Shown piece after piece: positions 36,201 to 47,263 of a DNA stretch of 64,000 nt (its first letter is position 1; each line of letters begins with the position of its first letter). Source of the DNA: Cryptomeria japonica. Lineage: Eukaryota > Streptophyta > Pinopsida > Cupressales > Cupressaceae. The translations under genes and the position numbers were made by a program. The DNA is taken from contig NC_081413.1 of NCBI RefSeq assembly GCF_030272615.1, forward strand, positions 24,122,501 through 24,186,500, written 5' to 3'. Below the pieces are notes generated by a model, which saw only the letters and a program-made list of their open reading frames with translations, was not told where the DNA came from and did not search any database.

Positions 36201-37595
36201 ATGGAGTGATGAAGTTCCTAGCTAAAAAACCAGTGGAAAACTTGGATGATAATGTACTATATGTATCAAGCAAAAATGTGGAGTGGCGTAATTCAATTAT
36301 AAAGAAGGGCCATGAATAATCCACTAAATTGCTCAAGGGACTGATAGATTTAATTGGTACAATGCAGAAGGATCTCAAGTGCATTGACATCCAGCTCATG
36401 AAAGATGATACAAAGACGATTAAAGCTGCCGCATATATGACAAATATCTTCCAAGAAAGGATATAATTCATTTAGAAGACAAAATCCTTGACTACAGATG
36501 ATTTCTCAAAAGTAGCGAGGATTGTGTCAAATGCTTGTGGCCTATTCCAATCATCTGGAAGCGCACAAGGAAAAGGTGGGACAAGTAAATATGGACAAGG
36601 AAGTGTGGAAGCAACGAATCTAGCACATTAGACTCCCTTAATTTTAAGTCATCCCGAACTTCTCAGCGACGCATTTAGAATGGCGTGGTGTGCACAACTC
36701 AGCAGCAAAGAATGACAGATCAGTAACTTCCTCTGCCATGGTGGAGTCATGATTGATTAGTGAATGAGCTATCAACCTCTCTATAGCTGTTATTTTAGTT
36801 TTTCCTATTTTAGCAAATAGTTTCTTTAACCTATGGTTAAAATAAAAGTTTTAATTGTTATATAAAAACCATGAGCCTAGAGTCTATTTAAGCTGGGAAG
36901 TTTGTTTTCGCCAGGGTTGGAAAAACTGTGATTTTTCAAGCAACAAGCAATATCTGTTTTTCTATAAATTTCTTTAAACTGGAATAACTGATTTATCAAT
37001 TAAAATGATTATGGTGTGCAGTCTTTGAACCTGTGTGTTTAAAGATTGACGATCTTTTCTTGGGAAATCTTCTATGTGCATGATAGCATGTTTTTTATCA
37101 GTTAATTCCATATTTTTCAGAATTCATTGTTATTATTAATTGTTAACAGATTCATTGCGGATTGAGTTGTGCTGATCCCCCTTGTCCTGTGAGGCATGAC
37201 AAAGTATATATCAGAATCAATACTTCTATGTATTTTCTCTGCTTTGAATTTATGAAATGAACATGTGTGAGAAATAGAGTCTGTGAGCTCTTATTTAATC
37301 TTCAGAATATTCTCTCTATTTTATGTTGATGACATTCCTTTGTGTTGATAGATGAATTATAAAGCCTTTCTATGCTTTGTGGTTAAAAGCGTCTTCATTT
37401 CAAAGGTTTTCAGTATAAAATTCATTGCAAATCATATGAGGAGCTGCCCTCTAATGCAGAGGATGGATTTTGATTAGGTCATCCAACTGCTGGTTTATTC
37501 ATGTCCTTTCATTAAGGGGTGTAGATAAGTCATATTACTATTCAGAGAAAACAAATATTACAATTTCAAGAAAGGGACAAATCTATTAACCAACA
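33209..37595 (+). repeat. 3' LTR of element E
   Basis: 4387 bases, homologous throughout to 22887-27248. It ends CCAACA before AGGGT. Confidence 0.95.
33848..36752 (+). pseudogene. ORF inside the 3' LTR of element E, function unknown
   Basis: Better-preserved copy of the LTR ORF. Open pieces are 33848-34051, 34052-34429 (DIVILLNRLKGNS, FYWEDW, DRYLDWAQVIAERLHEGLSNF), 34378-34821 (DEAMEFISIYG, LWVGGFEGKPFKLPRYAFDN), 34822-35331 and 35534-36319. Differences from the 5' LTR copy are often silent or conservative by eye, which suggests past coding constraint. The start ATG at 33848 is conserved at 23531. Confidence 0.72.
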
Positions 37596-37600
37596 AGGGT
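37596..37600. repeat. Right target-site duplication of element E
   Basis: AGGGT, same as 22882-22886. Confidence 0.93.
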
Positions 37601-38039
37601 GCAATCGGATCCTAATATGTCTAATCATTAAATCCTCTAACCAGGTAACACATTAACTTGTGTTTGCAAATCCCAGTAACTTGGGTAGCTCTTAATAGGG
37701 CTGGTCCTCATAGGACTTATTTTATAGCTCCTAATCGGGCTTAAACACTCCTAACAGGGTGTGCCCCTAACCGGGTGTTGTAGACCTTAACCGGTCAGAT
37801 CTCTATACTACAGATAGTGGATCTTTGTGGGTACCAACTCCCATCGTGGTTTTTCCCATTTGGGTTTTCCACGTATAACCTCTTGTGTCATGTGGTTTAT
37901 GCTTTATGTGGTGATTGCATACTTGGTGTTATTTATTATATGCCTATTAAATTTAAAGTTGGTGAAAATGATAATCAAATTTGTATTGTTCTTAGTTGCA
38001 CTGATTCATCCCCCCTCTCAGTGCCTTATAAGTTCATCA
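37601..38039 (+). repeat. 3' LTR of element F, right part
   Basis: Continues the F LTR from GCAATCGGATCC to GTTCATCA, matching 16105-16543, including the CCTAAnnnGG repeats and the pyrimidine run before the end. Confidence 0.92.
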
Positions 38040-38044
38040 TATTA
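38040..38044. repeat. Right target-site duplication of element F
   Basis: TATTA, same as 15281-15285. Confidence 0.93.
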
Positions 38045-39137
38045 TATGTGTGGGCAATTGAATTGTAATTCTATTGGGTCATCTATTTAGCATACTCATA
38101 AGGACTCTTAGTGTCCCCCTTGCACAGTAATAATTGGTTTGTTAGGGGTGCAAAAGGAATCATTACTATAACTACCTTGAGCCATGAAGAGAGGCTTGTT
38201 AAGAGGTTGAGAATTTGGAAGAGGAATAGAACCTTGAACTATGAAGAGGGGTTTATTAGGTATTTTATTCACATGTATCATATTGATTGAAGATGGTTTA
38301 GGAACATGTGAGGAAGGTCTAGTGGAGATGAAACCATTAGGCAGTTCATAAAGAGGATTATCAACCTTAAACATTTCTTCACGAGTAGGAATTTCTTTGG
38401 ATTGAATGAAAGGGATATCCTCATAGAGGGGATTATTAATGATAGAAAATCCTTGTAACCAAAGAAAGTTATCCTATTCCAAAGTATCCTTATAAGGGGT
38501 ATGCATTTTAGGAGAAGGATCAACATTAATCTTATAATAATAATTATTGAAAGAAGTGTCAACTGATAGTCTCTTCTTGCACAAAAATGTTTTCATGAAT
38601 AGTATCAATATTGGGAAAAGGATTACCATTAATCATTGATGTTTCATCCTTATAAGGAAGAGTATTCAAAGAAGGTGTAGTGTTAGTAGGAAAGATCATA
38701 TCATCATCTATCACCAAAGGATCTACACAGGAGAGATACTCTCTAGGAAAAGGATCAACATCACTATTCAAAGCTTCATCCTTGGGAGGGAGATCTTTGG
38801 AAGAAATACTAATAGTCTCTTCTTGAAGTAGGGTATCCTCATGGGTAGAGATAATTTTGGGAGAGGGAATACTGTTATCTATTAATGCTTAATATTTGGA
38901 AGGGAGAGCATTAATACATGTGTTATTGAAATTATCCTCTTGCCTAAAAATGTCCTTAGAAGGATCTTTAGGAGAGGGGTGAAGGGTCATAAGAAGGTCA
39001 AAGAAACTATCATGATATGAGGACAAGTCGTTCGAAGGCTGATGTGCAAGGAATGGGGTTTGGGGCAACGAACCAAAAAGAAAGTTAACTAGATGTCTAA
39101 GATTGAAGCAATTATGTGATCCACAAAATGCAAGCAT
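38045..39137 (-). pseudogene. Element A gag, N-terminal half
   Basis: Open pieces on the minus strand at 39137-38889, 38771-38559 and 38374-38108, in differing frames. Conserved with B: VDNPLYELP, then three NKPLF/NKPII-x-x-QG motifs, which recur in B as KPLFEVQG, SPLLTVQG and KPIITVQG. The N-terminus differs from B and no known gag fold is recognised. The coding sequence resumes at 15280 after the F insertion. Confidence 0.75.
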
Positions 39138-39273
39138 AAAAGTGCATGAGCTATATGTTTAAGAAATGAACACACAATGCATATAATAATATTTTTGAGA
39201 TTTTTTATTTTTTTGATGGAAAAAAACATGCAATTACTAGATCTAACTAGGAAATGCAAATATAAGAAGATTG

Positions 39274-39293
39274 GATTCACGTCGGGTTCACCA
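39274..39293 (-). other. Primer-binding site of element A (tRNA-Trp type)
   Basis: On the minus strand TGGTGAACCCGACGTGAATC, ten bases inside the 5' LTR end and identical to 52326-52345 in B. From memory it is a full complement of the 3' end of plant tRNA-Trp. Confidence 0.75.
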
Positions 39294-39303
39294 AAATGCG
39301 ATC

Positions 39304-40967
39304 TATAAAAATAGAACCAAGTAGCTAAGACCTAATCCCACTCTCTTACACACATTGGAATATGAAAGAGCCTAGGGAGATATTTCACTTTGACTACTTC
39401 TTGTGAGAGAAAGAGAGAGTCAAGGAATATCTCTTAGGGTTTCTATTCCTTTGTTGTAATGTAGATGAGATGTGAAAAATATCTTGCAATAACCAACTAT
39501 GCTAGGAGATGAACAATGAAGCAAACATAAACTGAAAATGCAGAATTAGACTGAATTGAAATTGAGAAATTGAAAGCAAAACTGGAAAATGAACTCAGAG
39601 GAGCACCTGTCACTGAAATTTGGTTCACACTGGGCAAGACCAGGGTGCCACACCTTGGTCCCTATCAGAACAGAGAGCTGAAAACCTAGATTTGAGACTT
39701 TCAAGGCCAGAAATGTTGAACTGCCAAGAAATGATGCAAAACTTAGGGAACCAGGGCACCACACCCTCATTTTGGACTAGGGAACCACACCATGGTCTCT
39801 CAAAACTGAGACCTATCTCTGTGATTGGGTCTGCACTTGTGTCTTCCGTCGGTCCCGAAAATCATGCATTCCCTGGAATCCTGTACCTGCACCTACAAAT
39901 TAAAAATTGTTGTCTAGGTGGCTATATAGGGTTTTGCCTTAGTGAAACCCCTTGTTTTGGTGGTTTCCACCTCCAAAAATATCCGATAATGTACTGAAAA
40001 TGTGTGTGAAAGAATCTCATGTGTATGCAAGATCCTAAATGAATGAGAAAGTAAATCAAGAGTTCTACCCTACACTTTGGAGAGAAAACCCTAAATGCTT
40101 GCAAATGTAAACGTAAATGCCTCGAATCACAAATGAACTAATGGCTCTAAAACATGCATGTAAATCTTATTCAAATGAATGCTATGAAGCTCATACAAAG
40201 ATATGAAAAATAACACAAAATTATACCAAACCCTAGGGGAGAGGTATAAGCGAATCAATAATCGGTGATCTCATATTATTCTTCAATGTCTTCAGAGCTC
40301 CTAATTGATGTTGAAAATGATTGATGTAGACTTGAATGATGCTTGATTTGCTGCTGTAGACTTCACTTAACCTGCACTTTCACTTCACAAGAGGCTCCTT
40401 CAAAGTTGCTTGTAGATGGATCCCTCAAATGAGGAAAGGGAAGACTATATGTAGGTAACCCTAACTTTGCTTTTGACCTTATGCCGACCTAGAATCAATA
40501 TAATTTCACAATCCTTTGGATTTAAACATTAAAATACTACCAAAACCTGCTCCTGAAATTTCAGAAAGAAAGTTCAGGACTAAGCACCCCCCTCTTGGTT
40601 TGACCAACTTTTTGTCAATTTTTTGGGGAAGCAAGATAATGCAACTCTAAAGCGAACTCCAGAAGGATATGGAAATTCACGATGTCTAGATATGTGAAAC
40701 CGGGCCTTGAAGGTTGAAATAGGACATAATTAGGGTTGATGAAATGATTTATTGAGAAAATAAAATAAAAAGGGGCACACTTTTAATATGAAGGGTCTAA
40801 ATTTATGATGTGTAGAGTGATGAAAGAAGACTTTAGATTTAATTTAATTAATTAATTAAATGCTTAAAGGAAAATGAAGATGCAAGATGCAAACACATTA
40901 GGGCAGGTGCTAACCTAAGAGTAGAATTGTACCACCCAATTAAGGGTGTGCAATTTATGATGGTACA
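39304..40967 (-). repeat. 5' LTR of element A
   Basis: Homologous to 1722-3366. On the minus strand it starts TGTACC at 40967 and ends in TATA next to the primer site. It also aligns with the B LTR (56725-58364). Confidence 0.88.
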
Positions 40968-41933
40968 ACATCATACATTATAATAATCAAGTTATTCATA
41001 TCAATCAGTGCAATAGCTCATTCGTGTTTCTCTTTTAGATCAATTCTCTTCTCAAGATTGTAAAGCACAATCATGGTTTTTTCTCTCTAAATGTAATAGA
41101 CAATTTGATTGTAGGGAATTACTTGAAACTGTGGGGTTCACTGTCAACTCCAACAGTTATCCGACTCATCTAAAGTTGAATAGTTATTCTAGAATAGCAC
41201 ATCATTTGTTATATAGCTCCTAATTTGGAAGCCACCCTTAGTTGTAAGTTGTTTTGATGGCCAAAACTCTCCTTCCTAGTGCTTCAATGGGTTGCAAGAT
41301 ATCCTTTGATCTGTAGGAGAAGATGAAGAGTGGTAGGCCTTTACATGTTGCATAACAAAAATAGGTTGTTCCTCATTTCATCAAATGACACCCCAAGAGT
41401 GGAGATGGGATATTTCCCAACATCGATGGGATTTGAAGCAACTTGTGACATTGAACCTCTCAAACCAAAGGCTTTGGGAGATGACTTTGAAGCATTTGAG
41501 CTCACTTTCTACCAATTAACCATGATAGTCCAACCTTCTTTTATTCGAGGTGTTTTCCCAACCGAATGTTGAGTTGAAGGCTTTGGGCATGAAGATGCTA
41601 GTGAGAAATCTCGAATATTATGCTCAGAGGAATTGTTGTTAGTTTAAATTCACTTTACTGTTTGAACTTAATACACTTGTAAGACACTTATCACTAGTTT
41701 CCCTAATCTCATTTGAATTAATTGCTACCATTCAAGATCCCTTAATATAAGTTAAAGAAAATCTCACAAATCCCATAGTGAATAAATCCAAAAATGAAAA
41801 TTCCCTAAAGGAAAGAAAAACCTAATTTAAGAGTAATATTTATATTTATACCAAAATAGATTTATGCAAAAATAACCATACACTCTAATTAAGAGAACAC
41901 AAAATTTAATATTGGATATATAAATGAAAACTC
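40968..41933. other. Stretch between elements A and D
   Basis: Mostly non-coding. A short ORF (41330-41572, 80 codons, PKALGDDFEAFELTFYQL) has no recognised match and may be a gene or transposon fragment. The last 108 bases (41826-41933) are duplicated at 47700-47758 plus 48599-48648. Confidence 0.45.
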
Positions 41934-42684
41934 TGCTGGCAATTGACACTCATTGGAATCATATGTTGTCATTGATAGCAACAAGATTCTATTGAAGGCA
42001 TATACCGACATTTACCGACATTTAGAGGCATGCACTGACGGATACTGATATTGAGTATTCAGGGTCATCATTGACACCAACACCGACACCGACATCCAAC
42101 ACTTTAGTGAAGCTGACATCAGTTTGGATCTGAAAGGTTTTATTGTAAAATTATTTTGTAATTATTGTATTGGGCCGACATAAGACATATTGTTTGTAAG
42201 GGTATATAAGTTAGTCTGTTAGGTCATTTTGAGATAGGACAAGTGAATAGGATATGGTATATGACATGGTAGCAGAACTATGTGATGCAAATGATATGCA
42301 TGAAGATTATTTGTATGTGAATGTAATATCATGCTATGATCAGTAGATAACTTGTAAAGAATTCTTGGAGGAAGAAGAGATACTAGTAGAACGTTCAGGG
42401 TTTATGAACCGGTACAGGACAAATCTTTAACTGGAACCCTTTTTGGCATTGCAGATGCATTTTGTGAGTTCACTAGTACTATTTTATTTTAGTAGAAGCT
42501 TGTAGTCAATGAGAATCTTTTGTGTTGAGCAGTGTGCTCTAGGCAGTGTGCCTTCCTGCATGTACAGGCCCCCATACTATGTAATATCTTTCATATGGCC
42601 AGTGAATTGATATTGTGGGTCACAAATCCCACTGTGGTTTTTCCTCTTTGAGGTTTTCCACATATAAATTCAATGTGTTATGGT
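41934..42684 (+). repeat. 5' LTR of element D, 3'-truncated
   Basis: Starts TGCTGGCAATTG and matches 46412-47170. It ends abruptly in GTGTTATGGTGTT, followed by a second copy of GAGGTTTTCCACATATAA (first copy about 42652). A TATA-like GGTATATAAG is at 42201-42210, and short ACCGAC repeats lie near 42085-42105. Confidence 0.88.
42203..42209 (+). promoter_or_regulatory. Candidate TATA box in element D LTR
   Basis: TATATAAG context, conserved in the 3' LTR at about 46712-46719. Plausible core promoter for LTR transcription. Confidence 0.5.
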
Positions 42685-42719
42685 GTTGAGGTTTTCCACA
42701 TATAAGCTCTGGTACTACA

Positions 42720-43253
42720 AATGAAGATCAGACAACCGGTATGAAGAACTCATCAGACAAGAGGAAACTGGTAAGTCAACCTAATGCTTACAAATTCAAT
42801 GGTAGATGTTTTGTTTGTGATAAATTTGGGAATATGGCTAGACAATGTAGAAATAGAGCAAATCAAAACTACAATTAAGTTCCCGGTCAATGCACAAATT
42901 GCAAGAAGTATGGTCATAAGTCAGAAGATTACAGAATGAATTTTAAATGTCATGCATGTGGAAAGTTTGGTCATTTGGCTAATCAATGTAGGTCAAGGAA
43001 TGACATCAGATATTTCAAAGAAATTCAAAAGAACAATGTTGCATGTTATGCATGCAACAAAATAGGTCATATTGCTAAGTACTGCAGAAGCAAGTCTACA
43101 CCGGTTACCAATGATAAAGCAAATGAGAAAGGAAAGCAAAAGGTAGATGAAATACAACATGATCACACCAAGAGATGGGTTAGAAACTCTGAAGAACCAA
43201 GTGGAGATACAACTATATCGGTAATTGCGCCTATAACTCCACCGGTAGACTAG
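42720..43253 (+). pseudogene. Element D gag-like zinc-knuckle region
   Basis: Four knuckle motifs in order: CFVCDKFGNMARQC (His lost), CTNCKKYGHKSEDY (last Cys lost), CHACGKFGHLANQC and CYACNKIGHIAKYC (both perfect C-x2-C-x4-H-x4-C). A stop (about 42876) precedes the second. It is followed by a polar tail rich in Lys and Thr. The coiled coil seen in F has been deleted together with the 5' LTR end. It would bind RNA in a gag particle. Confidence 0.87.
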
Positions 43254-43648
43254 GGTATTCCTGCATCGACAGGAAATTCAACTTGTAACTGAGGCATATG
43301 CCTTAGGGGTTGGCAAATTCATTGAAATCTTGCATATTCCCTGGAAGAGATCTAGAGAGTGGTATTAATCATTGATGGAAGTTTATTCGGCATAAAACTG
43401 TGAAACCGACATCCGATAGGGCACATCACTAAGCATTTATGAGACTGATGAATTAGGGTTTACTCACTGATAAAAAGGGAAAATGGACTCATTTTCACTC
43501 ACCCAGCACTCGAGAAAACCAAAGTGAAGCAAAGGTGAATCATAGGTGATCAAGAGAAAGTAAAGGCATTCTGTAGAATTTCCAGATGTCATCTGAGAAG
43601 TAATCAAAACCCTTCAATCGACGACTATTATCCAGGTATTTCTTTGAA
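43254..43648 (+). other. Spacer between ORFs of element D
   Basis: Non-coding. It ends in ATCCAGGTATTTCTTTGAAATGGCATCC at the ORF2 start, a GT-containing context similar to F. No other feature. Confidence 0.45.
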
Positions 43649-46184
43649 ATGGCATCCAAATCATCATTTGCTCCTACTTTTATTGCAAATCCCACTATTG
43701 TTGAGGTCAAGGATAGGGTTAGGCCTATTTTAAAGGAAGTTCCCCAAATTGCTATGAAGGAAGATTCTACTAGCGCGTTTCTGAGGGTTCACGATGGCGT
43801 GGTTTATGTAGAAGATGTTAGAGCCTATATTCACTACACCCTGGAGGATTTAGGCACTGAAGAAATCAAGGGGAAGTATCAATCTGTGATACTAGGAAGC
43901 TCTGGTAGAATCAAACCGAAATATCAAATCATTGAGGATCTAAGGTTAACTGAAATCCTGTATATTCCAGAATTCAAGGATGAAGTGATCAGATATGTTC
44001 TGAGTAGGGTCCACAATAAATTCATCTGGCTAGACCGAACTCACATGATTACCAAAGAAGCTATTCAAGCAGTCACCGACTTACCTAAAGTTGGACAGGA
44101 ACTAGGAAAGAAGATTTCCACCACTGCGGTTGAGCCGGCGTAACCTATGATGGAAGATCTATGAGGGTCAGCACCATCAAAGACACTGATGTGAAATTTT
44201 CCAGCATGATAATCGACTACGAGGTAACTCCATAAAATTGATTGAACTTTGTTGCCAGTTCCTGCATCCATACTTCATATCAGATGTTAAAGAATAATGA
44301 AAAGTACGATTTGTGTGAATGGCTGAGAAGTGAGTTAATGATAAATCTTGGCAAAATTAAAGGGGTTAAGAAAGGAACTTTCAGGTTTGGAAATCTTATT
44401 GTTTTCTTGATGTTATACTTCATGAATGAGCTACCGGGTTTGGGAAAGAAGCGTTGGGATCATGACATACCGGTAGTTATGCAAATCAAAGAAGCAATCA
44501 CCGGTCTTGATAGTAACAGGGATGAGAAGCTATGGGGCTATTTCAAAAATTTTGAAGAGAACATGAGACTGAGGAAAATAATTTCCAAGCACATTATGGA
44601 GAAATACTCCACTGATATTTTCTTTATGGTAAAAATAGATGAGACACTAATGGAAGCAATGGAACCTAGAACCATATGGGTTACTGAATTAGGTTATGAG
44701 GTAGATGACAACATTTTGGAGTTATATGCTAAAATGTTGATTGATTCTCCTTTGGATGATAAGGTTGAACACTTTGGCACTGCACAAGAAAAGGCTTTTG
44801 AGATTAAGACTAGTTTCAACAGGAAAAGAAGAGAAAAGAAGAAATAAAAACTATCTGCATTTGTTTAGGATGTAATGCACAGGATAGATACATAACTAGG
44901 TTCTAGATCTAAATCGGTAGATCAACCGACAATAAAAAGTTCTCCTGAGGTGAAGAGGCCTAAGACTTTCATTTATTCTATCACTTTTGATTCTGATCCA
45001 GAGGATAATCAACCTCTTGCATTTAGAAGGGTATAGAGGAAGAAAGTTGACAAGCCTCCGGTAGAGGAGAAGAAGGTGGAACCTAGGAGGAAGCTAGTTA
45101 GAAAGGTAACAACTGTACCCCCACCTCCAAAAAAGAAGAGGCAGCCTGCTCCATCCGCTCCTGCGACCCCTAGAAAGAAGAAAAAGAGTGTGATAGACAA
45201 AGCAATCGAATCTGGTAATGTTACCATCATACCCCCAATAACTTGTGTAGAATTGATTGATGAGATAACTAAAGATGGAATGTTGAATAATGTGTCAAAG
45301 TTTTATGAAGATTTAGAAGATAATGAGAAAAATGAAATAGAAGAAGCAATTTTGTTATATCTAGACATATATAAGAAGGCTTTGGTAGAGATTTTGAAGG
45401 AGATTCCCTTATCACTATATAATAAGTTAGATGCAAGGAGACTAGATGCAATTAGGAGGGATCTGCAAACAAAGGAATAATAGATCAATCAATAACAATT
45501 TTGCATAGATTGATTCCTAATTGTATGATTGAAAATGAAGCAAGCCCTTCTGGTAAGCTTAAGGTGTTAACGAAACACATATCTAAAAACTTTCAATTAT
45601 TGGAATGTATTTCAGACAAGAAAGCACTTGAAAGATTTACTCTGGCCAAGAAAGCAACTTTTGATCAGATTATTGAGACAGAGAAGAGGAAGGTTGAAGA
45701 GAAACTTGTACTCATTGAAAATTGTTTGAAACAATGTACTAACATCTATAGGGTCTATTGCAATATACAAATTCTTACAACAAATGCAGATTAGAAGTTA
45801 AAGGAATTACATGAAAATATAGTTCTAATATTGCTAATCCTTTTGATGGACTAACTTCACTTACAACTTCCATTGATGGAAAAATTTTGGCCTTGGAGGA
45901 CCAAGTTTTTTCTTTAGAAAAGGAAAGACAAAATCATTCAGAGAGCAAGGAGTCTTAGAGGTTTGGTGAGTCCAAGATTGGATTCACTTGGTGTACATAT
46001 GAGGGAATGTATGGATATTCTTGCAAAACCCACACCGGTAGAAGTCGCTGAGAAAGAAACACTAGCACATTTACTGAGTGAACTTGTATCCATATCTAAA
46101 ACATTCAAAACTGGCTGGGATACCTCTATACAGTTGCTAGAGAAAGCTTACCCGAAAATTTTGAGATTGGTCAAGCTCCGGTAA
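43649..46184 (+). pseudogene. Element D ORF2, unknown accessory protein in place of pol
   Basis: Starts MASKSSFAPTFIANPTIVEV. 43649-44143 has VVYVEDVRAYIHYTLED (compare VLHVEDVRSFYRCKLED in F) and TKEAIQAVTDLPKVG. 44242-44847 has DLCEWLRSELMINLGKIKG, LWGYFKNFEENM and PRTIWVTELGYEVDDN. 44870-45200 has an acidic ITFDSDPEDNQP patch and a Lys/Pro-rich linker. 45200-46184 is helical. Two frame changes and several stops break it. The family is unknown, and it occupies the place of integrase and RT. Confidence 0.75.
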
Positions 46185-46237
46185 AGAAAACTATAATTAT
46201 TCTTTCAATTTTTTCATTAGTCTTTGGCATTGATGAC

Positions 46238-46410
46238 AAAGGGGGAGTATATGTATGTGAAAAATATGTATGTAATACTAAGGGGAGGATAGGAAGAGTA
46301 TATTGCTAACAGGGTCAATCAGCTCAGGGGGAGCATGATTCATTTTTTAGTTGAACCGGCAGGGAATCCATTTTTCACATGAGTGTTGCCATCAATTCCA
46401 AAGGGGGAGA
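46238..46410 (+). other. Four polypurine tracts of element D
   Basis: AAAGGGGGAG (46238), AAGGGGAGG (46280), CAGGGGGAG (46325) and AAAGGGGGAGA (46400), the last adjoining the LTR. GGCATTGATGACAAAGGGGG is the same phrase as in plant Sireviruses. Confidence 0.85.
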
Positions 46411-46411
46411 T

Positions 46412-47263
46412 TGTTGGCAATTGACACTCATTGGAATCATATGTTGTCATTGATTGCAACAAGATTCTATTGAAGGCATATACTGACATTTGGAGGCATG
46501 CACTGGTGGATACCGACATTGAGTATTCAAGGTCATCACCGGCACCGACACCGACACCGACACTGACACTGGCATCCATCACTTCAGTGAAGCCGACATC
46601 AGTCTGGATCCGAAAGGTTTTATTGTAAAATCATTTTGTAATTATTGTATTGGGTCGACATTGAATATCTTTTGTATTGTAAGCCAACATAAGGCATATT
46701 GTTTGTAAGGGTATATAAGTCAGCCTGTTAGTTCATTTTGAGATAGGACAAGTGAATAGGATATGGTATATGACATGGTAGCAAAAGTATGTAATGCGAA
46801 GGATATGTATGAAGATCATTTGTGTGCGAATGTAATATCATGCTATGATTAGTAGATAGCTTGTAAATAATTCTTGGAGGAAGAAGAGATATTGGTAGAA
46901 GGTTCAGGGTTTATGAACCGGTACATAACAAATCTTTAACCGAAACTCTTTTTGGTATTGTAGATGCATTTTGTGAGTTCACTAGTACTGTTTTATTTTA
47001 GTAGAAGCTTGTAGTCAGTGAGACTCTTTTGTGTTGAGCAGTGTGCCTTCCTACATGTGCAGGCCCCATACTATGCAATCTTTCATATGGCCAGTGAATT
47101 GATATTGTGGGTGACAAATCCCACTGTGGTTTTTCCTCTTTGAGGTTTTCCATGTATAAATTTAGTGTGTTATGGTGTTCATTCATGTGGCTGGTTTATT
47201 TACTTTATGTTATATGTTTCTTCATTTACCGGTTTATATGTGTATGTTTTAAAAGGTTGTTGG
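46412..47263 (+). repeat. 3' LTR of element D, truncated
   Basis: Starts TGTTGGCAATTG. It includes (ACCGAC)n at about 46540-46570, a TATA-like site near 46712, and about 90 bases of LTR end (47175-47263) absent from the 5' LTR. It is cut where an inverted LTR end begins at 47264. Confidence 0.87.

Larger units (their letters stand above)
22887..37595 (+). mobile_element. Element E: Tat-like Ty3/gypsy retrotransposon with ORF-bearing LTRs
   Basis: LTRs 22887-27248 and 33209-37595 (4.36 and 4.39 kb) start TGTTAGCCCC and end CAACA. The primer site TGGCGACTGTGCTGGGGA fits tRNA-Arg, as described for Ogre/Tat elements. The interior of 5.96 kb encodes gag, protease, an extra RNase H, RT, native RNase H and integrase in that order. 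The 5-bp duplication AGGGT is intact. The LTRs are similar but clearly diverged (about ten differences in the first 170 bases by eye). It is dead through many stops and frameshifts. Each LTR contains a remnant ORF of about 2.9 kb, which is unusual. Confidence 0.95.
15286..38039 (+). mobile_element. Element F: non-autonomous Sirevirus-like copia element, interrupted by element E
   Basis: The 5' LTR 15286-16543 is followed by the tRNA-iMet primer site TGGTATCAGAGC. The interior holds a gag-like ORF and a long ORF of unknown function, then four polypurine tracts and the 3' LTR (22089-22886 plus 37601-38039). The 5-bp duplication TATTA lies on both sides. No integrase, RT or RNase H is found, so pol has been replaced. 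Element E is inserted in its 3' LTR. Own length is about 8.0 kb. Multiple polypurine tracts are a described hallmark of plant Sireviruses. Confidence 0.9.
1722..40967 (-). mobile_element. Element A: non-autonomous Ty3-type LTR retrotransposon split by nested insertions
   Basis: Two LTRs of about 1.65 kb in the same minus orientation lie 36 kb apart. The left one has a polypurine tract on its inner side (3' LTR) and the right one has a primer-binding site on its inner side (5' LTR). The A sequence itself is 1722-3816, 12693-15285 and 38045-40967, about 7.6 kb in all; the rest is inserted LINE, S, F and E. The reassembled order LTR, gag-protease, non-coding region, LTR matches element B, and no reverse transcriptase or integrase is present, so it must have been mobilised in trans. 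No convincing 5-bp target duplication is seen outside the LTRs, so the exact outer ends are uncertain by a few bases. Confidence 0.85.
41934..47263 (+). mobile_element. Element D: non-autonomous Sirevirus-like copia element
   Basis: The 5' LTR (41934 to about 42684, 3' end deleted) and 3' LTR (46412-47263, also cut short) flank a gag-like zinc-knuckle ORF, a long unknown ORF2 and four polypurine tracts. There is no integrase, RT or RNase H. The deletion at about 42684 removed the LTR end, primer site and gag N-terminus. It has the same architecture as element F with a different LTR sequence. Confidence 0.87.

Noticed and set aside
39274-39293. tRNA-like sequence as a tRNA gene
   Set aside because: Only the 3' tRNA end is matched, directly beside an LTR; it is a primer-binding site.
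41330-41572. 80-codon ORF as a host gene
   Set aside because: Short, no conserved motif, no exon structure visible; kept only as an unassigned fragment.
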